In this document: positions 41,656 through 50,438 of the stretch, piece after piece | How the letters are laid out: every line of letters begins with the position of its first letter | Position numbering within the stretch: position 1 is the first letter of the stretch | Assembly (NCBI GenBank): GCA_019240525.1 | Contig: JAFAYE010000001.1 | Coordinates: forward strand, 717,300-781,299 | Length of the DNA: 64,000 nt | Direction: 5' to 3' | DNA from: Candidatus Eremiobacterota bacterium | Lineage (GTDB): Bacteria > Vulcanimicrobiota > Vulcanimicrobiia > Vulcanimicrobiales > Vulcanimicrobiaceae | Translations under genes and position numbers: made by a program | The notes under the pieces: model-generated | The model's database searches: none | What the model saw: only the letters and a program-made list of their open reading frames with translations | What the model was told of the DNA's origin: nothing

Positions 41656-43611
41656 ATGACGGACTCTGCGATTGAGGCGCTCCTCGAGGAGAGCCGGCGC
41701 TTCCCGCCCTCAGCCGAATTCGCGGCGCAGGCCAATGCGACGGCCGAAATCTATGCCGAGGCGGAGCGGGATTACGCCGAATTTTGGGCCACGTGGGCGC
41801 GCAAGCTCGAATGGATGAAGCCCTTTAGCGTTGCGCTGGAGTGGAACGAGCCGTACGCGCGCTGGTTCGCCGACGGGCAGCTCAACGTTTCGGTTAATTG
41901 CCTCGATCGCCACGTGCGCGCCGGCCGCGGCGAAAAGATCGCCTATTACTATGAAGGCGAGCCGGGCGATCGGCGCACGATCACCTATCGCGAGCTGTTG
42001 GCCGACGTCAACCGCTTTGCCAACGCATTGCGCCGTATCGGAGTTCGGCGCGGCGATCGCGTGGCGATTTACATGCCGATGATTCCGGAACTGCCGGTGG
42101 CAATGCTCGCGTGCGCGCGGATCGGCGCCGCGCATTCGGTCATCTTCGGCGGATTCTCGCCCGAATCGATCGTGGACCGCGTAAACGACGCGCAGTGCGT
42201 TGCCTTGATCACCGCCGATTACGGCTGGCGGCGCGGCAACAAGGTTGCGCTCAAGCGCAACTGCGACATCGCGATGGAGCAGACGCCGTCGGTACGACAT
42301 TGCATCGTGGCGCGCCGCGTCGGTGACGAGGTTTTTATGCGCGAAGGCCGCGACCATTGGTGGCACGAGCTGGTTGCCGGTGAGGCGAGCGAGTGCGAGC
42401 CCGAAGCGATGAACGGCGAAGATCTTCTCTTTCTTCTCTACACCAGCGGCACCACGGCCAAGCCGAAAGGCATCAAGCACACGACGGCCGGCTATTTGAC
42501 GCACGTGACCATGACGCACAAACTCGTTTTCGATTTGAAGGAAGAGCGCGACGTCTATTGGTGCACCGCCGACATCGGCTGGGTGACCGGCCACTCGTAC
42601 ATCGTTTACGGACCGCTGGCAAACGGCGCGACCAGCATGATCTACGAAGGCACGCCTGATTTTCCCGATAAGGATCGCTTTTGGAAGATCGTCGAGCGTT
42701 ACGGCGTGACGATTCTGTACACCGCGCCGACGGCGATTCGCACGTTTATGAAGTGGGGTCCGGAGTATCCGGCGCGACACGACCTCTCCTCGCTGCGTTT
42801 GCTGGGAAGCGTCGGGGAGCCGATCAATCCCGAAGCGTGGATTTGGTATCTCGAGTGGATCGGCGGTAATCGCACGCCGATCGTCGACACGTGGTGGCAG
42901 ACGGAGACCGGCGGCATCATGATCTCACCGCTGCCCGGCGTGACCACGACATTGCCCGGCAGCGCGACCAAGCCGTTGCCCGGAATCGGCGCCGACATCG
43001 TGAACGATAACGGCGAATCGGCGCCGCGCGGCGGCGGCGGTTACGTGGTGCTGACGCGGCCGTGGCCCGGTATGCTGCGCGGCATTTGGGGCGACGACGA
43101 ACGATATGTGAGCACGTATTGGTCGCGCTTTGCGCATCGCTATTTCGCCGGCGACGGCGCGCGCCGCGACGCCGAAGGCAACTATTGGTTCATGGGCCGG
43201 ATTGACGACGTGATGAACGTCAGCGGGCACCGCATCTCGACGACCGAAATTGAGAGCGCGCTGGTGGATCATCCGCGGGTCGCCGAGTCCGCGGTTTGCG
43301 GCAAGCTCGACGAGACAACGGGGCAGGCCGTCTACGCCTTCGTTTCGCTCAAGGGCGCCGAGACCGGCACGCCGGAACTCGCCGACGAGCTGCGCGATCA
43401 CGTCGCCGCAAAGCTGGGCAAGTTCACGCGACCGAAGTACGTGACGTTCACGCAAGAACTTCCGAAGACTCGCAGCGGAAAGATCATGCGCCGGCTGCTG
43501 CGGGACATCGCCGAAGGCCGCACGCTCGGCGACACGACGACGCTCGCCGATTCGACGATTGTCAAAGAACTTCAGGAACGCGCCCAGGCCGAAGTTACGC
43601 GCGACGAATAG
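41656..43611 (+). CDS. acs: Acetyl-CoA synthetase (acetate--CoA ligase)
   Basis: A 651-aa ANL-superfamily enzyme; ATG 41656 is preferred over upstream GTGs. The AMP-binding core has LLYTSGTTAKPKGIKHTTAG (about 262-281), DIGWVTGHSYIVYGPLANG typical of acetyl-CoA synthetases, and VDTWWQTETGGIMISPLPG with the Trp of the small acetate pocket. ATGD-like Asp appears in YFAGDGARRDAEGNYW, and the C-terminal acetylation site in LPKTRSGKIMRR. It makes acetyl-CoA from acetate and ATP and could feed the carboxylase encoded nearby. The active Lys is in a context that CobB/Pat systems usually control. Confidence 0.95.
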   Translation: MTDSAIEALLEESRRFPPSAEFAAQANATAEIYAEAERDYAEFWATWARKLEWMKPFSVALEWNEPYARWFADGQLNVSVNCLDRHVRAGRGEKIAYYYEGEPGDRRTITYRELLADVNRFANALRRIGVRRGDRVAIYMPMIPELPVAMLACARIGAAHSVIFGGFSPESIVDRVNDAQCVALITADYGWRRGNKVALKRNCDIAMEQTPSVRHCIVARRVGDEVFMREGRDHWWHELVAGEASECEPEAMNGEDLLFLLYTSGTTAKPKGIKHTTAGYLTHVTMTHKLVFDLKEERDVYWCTADIGWVTGHSYIVYGPLANGATSMIYEGTPDFPDKDRFWKIVERYGVTILYTAPTAIRTFMKWGPEYPARHDLSSLRLLGSVGEPINPEAWIWYLEWIGGNRTPIVDTWWQTETGGIMISPLPGVTTTLPGSATKPLPGIGADIVNDNGESAPRGGGGYVVLTRPWPGMLRGIWGDDERYVSTYWSRFAHRYFAGDGARRDAEGNYWFMGRIDDVMNVSGHRISTTEIESALVDHPRVAESAVCGKLDETTGQAVYAFVSLKGAETGTPELADELRDHVAAKLGKFTRPKYVTFTQELPKTRSGKIMRRLLRDIAEGRTLGDTTTLADSTIVKELQERAQAEVTRDE

Positions 43612-43690
43612 CCGGCGATTCATCCGAAGAGGCGACGGGCGACGTTCTTCTAGCGGATGACGAGGCGGTCGGCGTCGAAGCCTGAGCTCG

Positions 43691-44254
43691 ATGATTCCGG
43701 CGCCGGAGGGAGATGAGGCTTTGGCTGCGGCGTTTGCGGCACACCATGCCTGGGCGTTCGGCGAGGCGTATCGCCGCCATGCCTCGCTCCTCTACTCGGC
43801 CGCCTACAACGTGCTCGGCAACGCGGACGACGCAAAAGATTGCGTCGGCGACGCGGTCGCGCGGCTCTGGCGTTCGCCCGGATCGTACACGGCGCAACGG
43901 GGGAACTTGCGCAATTTTTTAGTCGTCTGCGTTCGCAACGAGGCGATCTCGCGGCGGCGTCGTCAGGCGCGCCAGACGCGCGTCGAGGAACGGCTCACCA
44001 GCATGGCGCCGCAATTTGAGGAGATGCACCTCGAGGATCCGATCGAGCGCGATCGCGTTCGGCGCGCGCTGCTGGCGCTTCCGGCAGAGCAACGCACCGC
44101 GATTGCCCTTGCCTATTACGACGGAAAGACGCAGAGCGAAATTGCGGCGGAGCTGCGCGAACCGCTGGGCACGATCAAGAGCCGGATCAAGCTCGGTTTG
44201 CGTAAACTTGCATTGGCGCTCGAGGTTGCGCCGGCGGAAAGCGAACGCGCGTGA
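43691..44254 (+). CDS. ECF RNA polymerase sigma factor
   Basis: A 187-aa sigma-70 family protein. Region 2: AFGEAYRRHASLLYSAAYNV, then GNADDAKDCVGDAVARLWRS. Region 4: ALLALPAEQRTAIALAYYDG, then KTQSEIAAELREPLGTIKSR. There is no region 3, so it is of the extracytoplasmic-function class. Its TGA overlaps the ATG of the anti-sigma gene by one base (TGATG), so the pair is translationally coupled. A paralogous pair on the opposite strand lies at 49327-50437. Confidence 0.93.
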   Translation: MIPAPEGDEALAAAFAAHHAWAFGEAYRRHASLLYSAAYNVLGNADDAKDCVGDAVARLWRSPGSYTAQRGNLRNFLVVCVRNEAISRRRRQARQTRVEERLTSMAPQFEEMHLEDPIERDRVRRALLALPAEQRTAIALAYYDGKTQSEIAAELREPLGTIKSRIKLGLRKLALALEVAPAESERA

Positions 44255-44943
44255 TGCCGTTCCACGTTGACGACGTCGCAGAACTCTACGCTTTAGGTTC
44301 GCTCGAGGATCGCGAGCGCGAAGCGGTTGACGTGCATTTGCGACGGTGCTCGCAGTGCACGCAAGCGATTGCCGATGCCGAACGCGACGTTGCGACGATC
44401 GCTTCGATGGAACCGCGGCACGAAGCGCCAGCCGAGCTCGGCTCGCGAATCGAACGCGTGCTCGAAGTTCGACCGTTCGCGCGCGCTCCTCGAGCCGTTG
44501 CGCACACGTGGATGATTCCGGCGGCGATGGCGGCGGTGCTGCTGCTCGGACTGCTTCCCACGGCCTATTTCGCGGCGGAGAGTCGCGCGATGCACGATGC
44601 GATGATCGCCCAAAACTCGGCGATAACCCGGCTCGCATCGCAACCCTATCGCGTCGCCAACTTCAACGCGGCGCGGGCGCGCGTCGTTTATGGCGTTGAC
44701 GGATCGTGGTATGTCGTCATCGTGCCCAGCGCGCCGAAAAAACTCGCGGTAGCGTGGATGCACGACGGCGGAAGGACGATGCTGGGCGAAGCAGTTCCGC
44801 ACGGCGACGTTGCGACGCTCTATTTGCCCAAGAGCCATCGGATGGATCGGCTCGCCCTGATGGACGGCGAACGAATCGTCGCCGAAGCGAAGCTTACGTG
44901 GCAAAGAACGGCTCCAAATCGTCAAGCCGTTCGATCCGTGTAG
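44254..44943 (+). CDS. Anti-sigma factor with zinc-binding N-terminus (RskA-like)
   Basis: A 229-aa membrane protein. The N-terminal domain has H-x3-C-x2-C (VDVHLRRCSQCTQAI) typical of ZAS anti-sigma domains, preceded by AELYALGSLEDREREAV. One membrane helix spans about residues 85-105 (AAMAAVLLLGLLPTAYFAA). The outer domain (VVYGVDGSWYVVIVPSAPKK) resembles the RskA C-terminal domain. It should hold the ECF sigma factor until a signal acts on the outer domain. A GTG three bases upstream is a possible alternative start. Its last 50 nt overlap dinG on the other strand. Confidence 0.88.
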   Translation: MPFHVDDVAELYALGSLEDREREAVDVHLRRCSQCTQAIADAERDVATIASMEPRHEAPAELGSRIERVLEVRPFARAPRAVAHTWMIPAAMAAVLLLGLLPTAYFAAESRAMHDAMIAQNSAITRLASQPYRVANFNAARARVVYGVDGSWYVVIVPSAPKKLAVAWMHDGGRTMLGEAVPHGDVATLYLPKSHRMDRLALMDGERIVAEAKLTWQRTAPNRQAVRSV

Positions 44944-46792
44944 CCGGCGGCAGCGCCGAGAGAATCGTCGCGCCGTAGCGCGTTGAAGCCGCGCGGCCAT
45001 CGAGCAGCGCAACGAGTCCGCGATCGGTCGTGCTGCGAATGAGCCGCCCAAATCCTTGCTTGAGCCGAACGGTCGCGGCAGGAATCATGTAGTGCTCGAA
45101 ACCGTCGAGGCCGCGCGCCTCCAACGCGCGCACTCGCGCCATGACGAGCGGATCGCTCGGCGACGGAAACGGCAGGCGATCGATGATAACGCACGAGAGC
45201 GAGTCGCCGACGACGTCGATGCCTTCCCAAAACGTCGCCGTGGCAAAGAGCACCGCGCCGGGCGTGCGACGGAACCATTCGAGCAGATGCGCGCGCGGTA
45301 AATCGCCTTGCAGCTTCACCGGAAAGGCGAGCCGGTCGCCGACCAGCGCGTAGACTTCACGCAGCCGCGCATACGACGTGAAGAGCACGAAGGCGCGACC
45401 CTTCGAGCGATCGAGGCACTCCTCGACGAGCGGCGCGGCGCGGCGAGCAAAGTGCGCCGACTTTGGATTGAGTTCGGGCGGCGCGACGAAGAGCCGCGCC
45501 TGACGCGCGAAATCGAAGGGCGATCGAGCGATGAGCTCCTGCGCGTCGTCGATGCCGAGGGTTCGCTTGACGAACTCGAACGACCGATTCGTTGCCAACG
45601 TCGCACTGGTGAGGATGACGCTCTGCGCGCGCGTAAAGAGCGACATGCGTAGGAACTCGGCGACGTCGTGCGGCGCGCAATAGACGCCGCGACGCCCGTC
45701 CAATTCGTTGCGTTCGACCCACGAGATCGTTTCGGGAACGCCGGTTTCAACGCGATCGATGACGTTGACGTGGGCCATCACGACGCGTAACGCGAGATCG
45801 CGCCGCCGTTCGGCCTCGCTGGGATCGTCGACGCGCTTTTTGAGCGCTGCCGCCGAATCGGCCAGCAGCCAGTTTTCGAGGCGATAGAACGCCGCGCGAA
45901 GCTCCTCCAGCGGCGGCCACGCCTCCTCGTTTGCGGCAAGCGGATAACGGTCGGCGCCGATGCGCGCGAGCGCCGACTCGAGCCGCCGAACCGCCGTTTC
46001 CAACTCGATTTCGAAGACGGACGGCAGCTCGTAGTGACGGCGAAGCTTGCGCAGCATTCGGCCGACGCTCGAAGCGGATACGGCGCCGGTAAGCGCGTCG
46101 GTCGCCCAGCGTTCGCATTGATGGGCTTCGTCGAGCACCACGACGTCGTACGGCGGCAGCAGGCCGCCGCCCATCGCCAAATCGAGAAAAAAGAGCGCGT
46201 GATTGACGACGACGAGATCGGCGTACTTTGCGTCGTCGCGCTTGTTGAAGAAAAAGCACCGTCGGAAATGCTCGCACGATTCGCCGATGCATTCATCGGC
46301 ATCGGCATCGACTTCTTCCCACTCTGCCGGCGGCGGCACGAACGGTAACTCGGCGCGGTCGCCGCTCGTGGTGCGCTCCGACCACTCCCAGATCTTCTGC
46401 ATCGAGCGCGACGGCGCGAGCAGCCGATTTTCCCGCATCCGCGCAAGCTTCAGCCGGCAAAGATAGTGCGTCCGCCCTTTAAGCAAGGTGACGCGCAGGG
46501 GAAGATCGAGGGCCGATTGCACCAGCGGGATGTCTTTGTTGACGAGCTGCTCTTGCAGCGCAATCGTGCCCGTCGAAAGCACGACCTTTTTTCCGCTGCG
46601 CGCGGCAGGCACGAGATACGCAAGCGACTTACCGACACCCGTGCCGGCTTCGATGATGCTGTGCATTTCTTCCATGATGCCACGCTCGACGAGCTGCGCC
46701 ATCTGCAGCTGTCCGGCGCGCGGCTCGTAGCCCGGCAGGACGCGCGAAAACGCGCCGGCGCTGCCGAAAATCTCCTCGAGCGATCGAGTCAC
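44894..46792 (-). CDS. dinG: DinG/XPD-family ATP-dependent helicase
   Basis: The frame extends upstream in an Arg-rich shadow of the rhomboid gene; I place the start at GTG 46792, which shares one base with the rhomboid stop (TAGTG), giving 632 aa. Walker A is EAGTGVGKSLAYLVPA (about residue 46) and the DEAH box is VVVLDEAHQCE (about 225). Between them, Cys in YLCRLK, CIGESC and RRCFFF form the four-Cys set expected for an XPD-like Fe-S cluster. Motif VI is RLKQGFGRLIRS. It unwinds DNA 5' to 3', often at R-loops or damage. It overlaps the anti-sigma gene by 50 nt, tail to tail. Confidence 0.92.
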   Translation of the reverse strand: MTRSLEEIFGSAGAFSRVLPGYEPRAGQLQMAQLVERGIMEEMHSIIEAGTGVGKSLAYLVPAARSGKKVVLSTGTIALQEQLVNKDIPLVQSALDLPLRVTLLKGRTHYLCRLKLARMRENRLLAPSRSMQKIWEWSERTTSGDRAELPFVPPPAEWEEVDADADECIGESCEHFRRCFFFNKRDDAKYADLVVVNHALFFLDLAMGGGLLPPYDVVVLDEAHQCERWATDALTGAVSASSVGRMLRKLRRHYELPSVFEIELETAVRRLESALARIGADRYPLAANEEAWPPLEELRAAFYRLENWLLADSAAALKKRVDDPSEAERRRDLALRVVMAHVNVIDRVETGVPETISWVERNELDGRRGVYCAPHDVAEFLRMSLFTRAQSVILTSATLATNRSFEFVKRTLGIDDAQELIARSPFDFARQARLFVAPPELNPKSAHFARRAAPLVEECLDRSKGRAFVLFTSYARLREVYALVGDRLAFPVKLQGDLPRAHLLEWFRRTPGAVLFATATFWEGIDVVGDSLSCVIIDRLPFPSPSDPLVMARVRALEARGLDGFEHYMIPAATVRLKQGFGRLIRSTTDRGLVALLDGRAASTRYGATILSALPPATRIERLDDLEPFFAT

Positions 46793-47460
46793 TAGGCGCG
46801 CTGATGCGGATCGAGCGGCGCTTCGTACTCGGTTTCGAGCTCGCGGCCGGTTCGAGCATCCACGACGACCGGCGCCAAGCGCCGCGGCGGAAAATAAATG
46901 GCGTACGTCAACACGAAGCCGGCGAGTAAGCCGGCGACGTGCGCTTGCCACGAAATCGCCGGCACGGTGAACGTGATGATCAAATTGACGACGAGAATGC
47001 CGATGTTGGAGCGCACCAGATCCATGCCCGGTTTTCCAAGCTTGAATCCAATCGCGAAGAGCGCACCAAAGAGGCCAAAGATCGCACCGCTCGCACCGAC
47101 GGTCGGCACCATCGGATTGGCGCTGAAGTAGACGACGCCGAGACCGGCGGCGACGAGCGAGACCATATACACCACGAGCATGCGCCACGGACCCAGCGCG
47201 TACTCGATGAATCGCCCCAAAAACCACAACGACATCATGTTGACGCCGATGTGCAACAGACTGCCGTGCATAAATGCGCCAGTAATAATGCGCCACCACT
47301 GTCCGTATTGCAACACGTATGCGGGAATCAATGCGCCGGCGACGAGGACGCGCGCCATTCCGCTGCCCTCGCCCATACCCGACAGCATCCCCGATCCACC
47401 GGCCGCGATTTCCCACAGAAAGCCGATGACGTTGAGGACGATGAGAAAGCGCGTGATCAC
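46792..47460 (-). CDS. Rhomboid family intramembrane serine protease
   Basis: I start at GTG 47460, whose GTGA overlaps the mntR stop, giving 222 aa; the upstream open frame is Arg/Ser-rich and not plausible. The six-helix rhomboid core has GAFMHGSLLHIGVNMMSLWF (H-x3-N of helix 2), the nucleophile GASGAIFGLFGAL (G-x-S) and the catalytic His SWQAHVAGLLAGF. A C-terminal cytoplasmic tail follows (RELETEYEAPLDPHQRA). It cleaves membrane proteins in the inner membrane. It is translationally coupled on both sides, to mntR and dinG. Confidence 0.92.
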   Translation of the reverse strand: MITRFLIVLNVIGFLWEIAAGGSGMLSGMGEGSGMARVLVAGALIPAYVLQYGQWWRIITGAFMHGSLLHIGVNMMSLWFLGRFIEYALGPWRMLVVYMVSLVAAGLGVVYFSANPMVPTVGASGAIFGLFGALFAIGFKLGKPGMDLVRSNIGILVVNLIITFTVPAISWQAHVAGLLAGFVLTYAIYFPPRRLAPVVVDARTGRELETEYEAPLDPHQRA

Positions 47461-48125
47461 GCGATCATCACCGTGCGCGCGAGCTCGAGCGATATTGCGT
47501 GACGTTCGCCGGCGACGTCGATCGTTAGGGGACCGCCGAGCGGAGCTTTTTCGAGCACGTGCAAACGCATGCCGGGACGTACGCCGACTTGGCCGAGATA
47601 GCGCAGAATTTCGGGCATCTGCTCGGTGACGCCGGCGACGGTGACGGTTCGTCCGGGCTCGACCTGCGCGAGCGGAGTTCCGACGCGCACGGGCTCGGTG
47701 AGATCGGCGGGCGGAATCGGATGGCCGTGCGGACACGTTTGCGGATTGCCGAGCGCGGCGATCAAGCGTTCCTCGACGCGCGGCGTGATGGCGTGTTCGA
47801 GGATGCAGGCTTCGGAATACACTTCGTCCCACGGCATTCCGAGAACGTCGGTGAGCAGCCGCTCGGCCAGGCGGTTTCGGCGCACGACGCCGACGGCAAC
47901 TTCGAGCCCCTTGCGCGTCAGCTTGATGTCGCCGCGAACTTCGTGTTCGACATATCCGTCGTTGACGAGCTTCTTGAGCATTCCGGAGACCGATGCGGGC
48001 GCGACGCCCAACTCGGTTGCGAGCGCCGAGGTCGTTACGCCGGGACCTTCACGTTCGAGGCGATAGACCGCCTTCATATACATTTCGAAGGATTCAGCGA
48101 AGTGCGAATGCGAGTGGCCCGGCAT
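47457..48125 (-). CDS. DtxR/MntR-family metal-dependent repressor with FeoA-like domain
   Basis: A 222-aa protein; ATG 48125 (MPGHSHSHFAESFEMYMKAV) is preferred, 8 nt after the adenosine deaminase stop, with GAGCAGG upstream. The winged helix is VTTSALATELGVAPASVSGM followed by VEHEVRGDIKLTRKG. Metal-site and dimer residues lie in YSEACILEHAITPRVEERLI and CPHGHPIP. The C-terminal SH3-like FeoA domain is GVRPGMRLHVLEKAPLGGP. It should repress metal uptake genes when Fe or Mn is plentiful. The His-rich start may add a metal site. It overlaps the rhomboid gene by 4 nt. Confidence 0.88.
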   Translation of the reverse strand: MPGHSHSHFAESFEMYMKAVYRLEREGPGVTTSALATELGVAPASVSGMLKKLVNDGYVEHEVRGDIKLTRKGLEVAVGVVRRNRLAERLLTDVLGMPWDEVYSEACILEHAITPRVEERLIAALGNPQTCPHGHPIPPADLTEPVRVGTPLAQVEPGRTVTVAGVTEQMPEILRYLGQVGVRPGMRLHVLEKAPLGGPLTIDVAGERHAISLELARTVMIA

Positions 48126-48132
48126 ACCTGCT

Positions 48133-49185
48133 CTAACTTCGCTGCGCGACGGGAAGTTCCGCAACCGCAGCGGTCAGCCGCTGCTCCATCGCTTCCTTTT
48201 CTTGCGGGGAGGCAAAACTCGCGCGGATCGCATTGCGCACGTACCGCTCGAGCGCGGTTGCGCCGGCGACGCGTTCGACGAGCGCGTATTCGTTCTGAAT
48301 CGAGCTTCGAAAAATCGCGGGATCGTCGCAATCGATCGTGACGACGCAGCCACGTAGGTCGAAATCGAGAAATGCATTTGGATGCGCGGCCAATTCCGAG
48401 CCCGTGAGGCGATTGGAGGTCGGGCAAATCTCGAGCGCGATTTCGCGCGCTGCGAGAAGTTCGACGCACTGCGGATCGTCGAGAGCATGAATTCCGTGGC
48501 CGATGCGCTGCGCGTGCAAAAGCTCGACGGCATCCCGCACGCTCTGCGCCCCTGCCGCCTCGCCCGCATGGGCCACGCAATGCAGTCCGCACGCGCGTGC
48601 GTAATCGAAAGCATCGGCAAAGAGCGCCGCCGGGAAGCGGCATTCGTCGCCGCCCAGACCGATGCCGATCACATCCAGCTCGGTCATTTCGGCCATCGAT
48701 CGCGCCGTCGCCATGGCACTCTGCGCGCCGAAGTTTCGCGTGAGATCCGCGAGCAGCTTGAAACTCGCTTTGGGGCGCGCCGCGCGCAAGGTGACCGCGA
48801 TCGCCTCGATCGTTTCGCGAACGTCGAGCTGCGGATGGAAAAACGTCCACACCGACGGTGAGACGAACAACTCGCCATAGATCACATTTTGCGCCAGCGC
48901 GTCTTCGACGAACTCTCGCGCCAAACGCGCGTAGTCTTCGGGCTGCTGCAACGAACGACTGACCGCGGCAAAGAGGTAGAGAAACTCTTGCAGACCCGTG
49001 AAGCGGTAGGGCTCGGCTCGGTCTATGTCATGCAAAGCCGAGTCGGAGGCCGGCCGATATCGCAAGGGGACGCCGTGTTTCTCCGCCAGCTCGACAAAGG
49101 TCGCGGCGCGCAAGCATCCTTCAAGATGACAATGCAAATGAATCTTGGGAATGCGCGGCGCAAGCAAGCCCGACGTCATGCCCAT
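48133..49185 (-). CDS. add: Adenosine deaminase family protein
   Basis: A 350-aa TIM-barrel metal hydrolase. PKIHLHCHLEGCLRAATFVE carries the H-x-H zinc ligands and the start of the purine site. IGLGGDECRFP, VAHAGEAAGAQS (catalytic E next to zinc His), QRIGHGIHALDD and ICPTSNRLTG, then VVTIDCDDPAIF with the zinc Asp, all match adenosine deaminases. The usual 'SDDP' reads CDDP. It converts adenosine to inosine (or a related 6-aminopurine). It heads a leftward group with mntR, rhomboid and dinG, and it is divergent from the tRNA-fMet gene. Confidence 0.93.
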   Translation of the reverse strand: MGMTSGLLAPRIPKIHLHCHLEGCLRAATFVELAEKHGVPLRYRPASDSALHDIDRAEPYRFTGLQEFLYLFAAVSRSLQQPEDYARLAREFVEDALAQNVIYGELFVSPSVWTFFHPQLDVRETIEAIAVTLRAARPKASFKLLADLTRNFGAQSAMATARSMAEMTELDVIGIGLGGDECRFPAALFADAFDYARACGLHCVAHAGEAAGAQSVRDAVELLHAQRIGHGIHALDDPQCVELLAAREIALEICPTSNRLTGSELAAHPNAFLDFDLRGCVVTIDCDDPAIFRSSIQNEYALVERVAGATALERYVRNAIRASFASPQEKEAMEQRLTAAVAELPVAQRS

Positions 49186-49239
49186 CGCTTCGGGCAGGCA
49201 GGGGCGAAACCCGGCGCGTCGTACTCTTCTCGCTGCTAT

Positions 49240-49316
<77 letters not shown>

Positions 49317-49326
49317 ATCGCCAGTG

Positions 49327-49914
49327 CTAACGAATCGCGGCCGCCTCGACGAGAGCGCCGCGACTACGCAGTTCCAGTCGATCGAAGGCTGCGCGCGCGG
49401 TCGTAAAGAGGTCGCTCGCTTTGCCCTCGGGACGCAACGCTCCCAGCGATGCAGCATGACCGTCCACGACGCCGTACACGTCGTAGCGATAGCTGCCGCG
49501 CACGATCACGTAGTACCACGAGCGATCCCGCGCGTACACCACTTTTGCGAGCGGACCCGACCCGACAAACTGTGCGTGGGAAAAGTGGCTCTGTATCATT
49601 GCCAAGGTCGCCGCGTCGTGTTGCGACGAGGCGCGCGGGACGATCATGCCGAGAACGAACGCCGCGGCCGCCGCAGCAACGATCCACCACATCGACGCCC
49701 CGCGCCGTTCGAAAGGCAGCAATTTGCCGCGCGTCGGAACTTGCCCGCGGGCCGCCGGCTCGAGGGCAAGCACGGTCTCTTCGGCTTCGCCGACGCGGCG
49801 TAGACACTGCGTGCAATGAGCGATGTGCGACTCGACTGCAGCGCGCTCGCCGGCTTCGAGCGCTCCAATCGCGTAAAGCTCGGCCGATTCGCCGATGTGT
49901 TTTTCAGCGTCCAT
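49327..49914 (-). CDS. Anti-sigma factor with zinc-binding N-terminus (paralogue)
   Basis: A 195-aa membrane protein with the same build as the anti-sigma factor at 44254-44943: AELYAIGALEAGERAAVESH, zinc motif H-x3-C-x2-C (SHIAHCTQCLRRV), one membrane helix (about residues 75-93, WWIVAAAAAAFVLGMIVP) and an outer domain with KVVYARDRSWYYVIVRGSYR. The phrase 'VVY..D.SWY.VIV' is shared by both proteins, so the pairs are paralogous. Its start overlaps the sigma gene by 11 nt. Confidence 0.88.
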   Translation of the reverse strand: MDAEKHIGESAELYAIGALEAGERAAVESHIAHCTQCLRRVGEAEETVLALEPAARGQVPTRGKLLPFERRGASMWWIVAAAAAAFVLGMIVPRASSQHDAATLAMIQSHFSHAQFVGSGPLAKVVYARDRSWYYVIVRGSYRYDVYGVVDGHAASLGALRPEGKASDLFTTARAAFDRLELRSRGALVEAAAIR

Positions 49915-50437
49915 TCATCTCTCCCGTTACCAAGGAACGGCGCAGCGACTGAAGGGCCGTGCTGAGCCGGCCTTTGACGGTACCCACTGGTATCTCGAGT
50001 TGCGATGCGACCTCGGTGAGCGTCATTCCACCGTAGTAGGCAAGCCGTACGACGTCGGATTGGGCGCGCGTGAGTTGCGAAAGCGCGCGTTGCACCTTCT
50101 GCCGTTCAACCGGATCGAGATCGAGCTCGTACGTTGCTTCAACGTTCAACTTCGAGACCGCGTTGTGGCGACGGCGAAGGTCACGCAAGCGCGTCAAAGC
50201 TTGATTTCGCACGCAGGCCACGAGAAACGCCTCCAAACTTCCTCGCGCGCAGGAGTACGCGTTTTGGCGGCGCCACAGATGAAGAAAGACATCGTGCACG
50301 CACTCTGCCGCGGCGTCGCCGTCATGGAGAATTCGCACGGCAGTTGCCTGCATGCGCGCGCCATGCCAGCGGTACGCCGTTTCATAGGCCCCAGCTTCAC
50401 GCCGGGCGAACGCGCGCTCCAGGTCGTCGTGCCGCAC
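49904..50437 (-). CDS. ECF RNA polymerase sigma factor (paralogue)
   Basis: I start at GTG 50437 (177 aa), one base after the phosphoesterase stop, because it aligns with the start of the paralogue at 43691; an ATG at 50482 would add 15 residues within the upstream gene. Region 2: AYETAYRWHGARMQATAVRI then CVHDVFLHLWRRQNAY. Region 4: ALSQLTRAQSDVVRLAYYGG then MTLTEVASQLEIPVGTVKGR. It is co-transcribed with its anti-sigma factor and with the cupredoxin and phosphoesterase genes upstream, which are its likely targets or signal parts. Confidence 0.92.
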   Translation of the reverse strand: MRHDDLERAFARREAGAYETAYRWHGARMQATAVRILHDGDAAAECVHDVFLHLWRRQNAYSCARGSLEAFLVACVRNQALTRLRDLRRRHNAVSKLNVEATYELDLDPVERQKVQRALSQLTRAQSDVVRLAYYGGMTLTEVASQLEIPVGTVKGRLSTALQSLRRSLVTGEMNGR

Positions 50438-50438
50438 G

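Noticed and set aside
41710-42780. 356-codon leftward frame opposite acetyl-CoA synthetase
   Set aside because: His/Arg-rich shadow of a strong gene on the other strand with no recognisable domain.
46793-47416. N-terminal extension of dinG
   Set aside because: It runs over the rhomboid gene in a different frame, is Arg/His-rich and has no helicase homology; GTG 46792 gives the normal DinG start.
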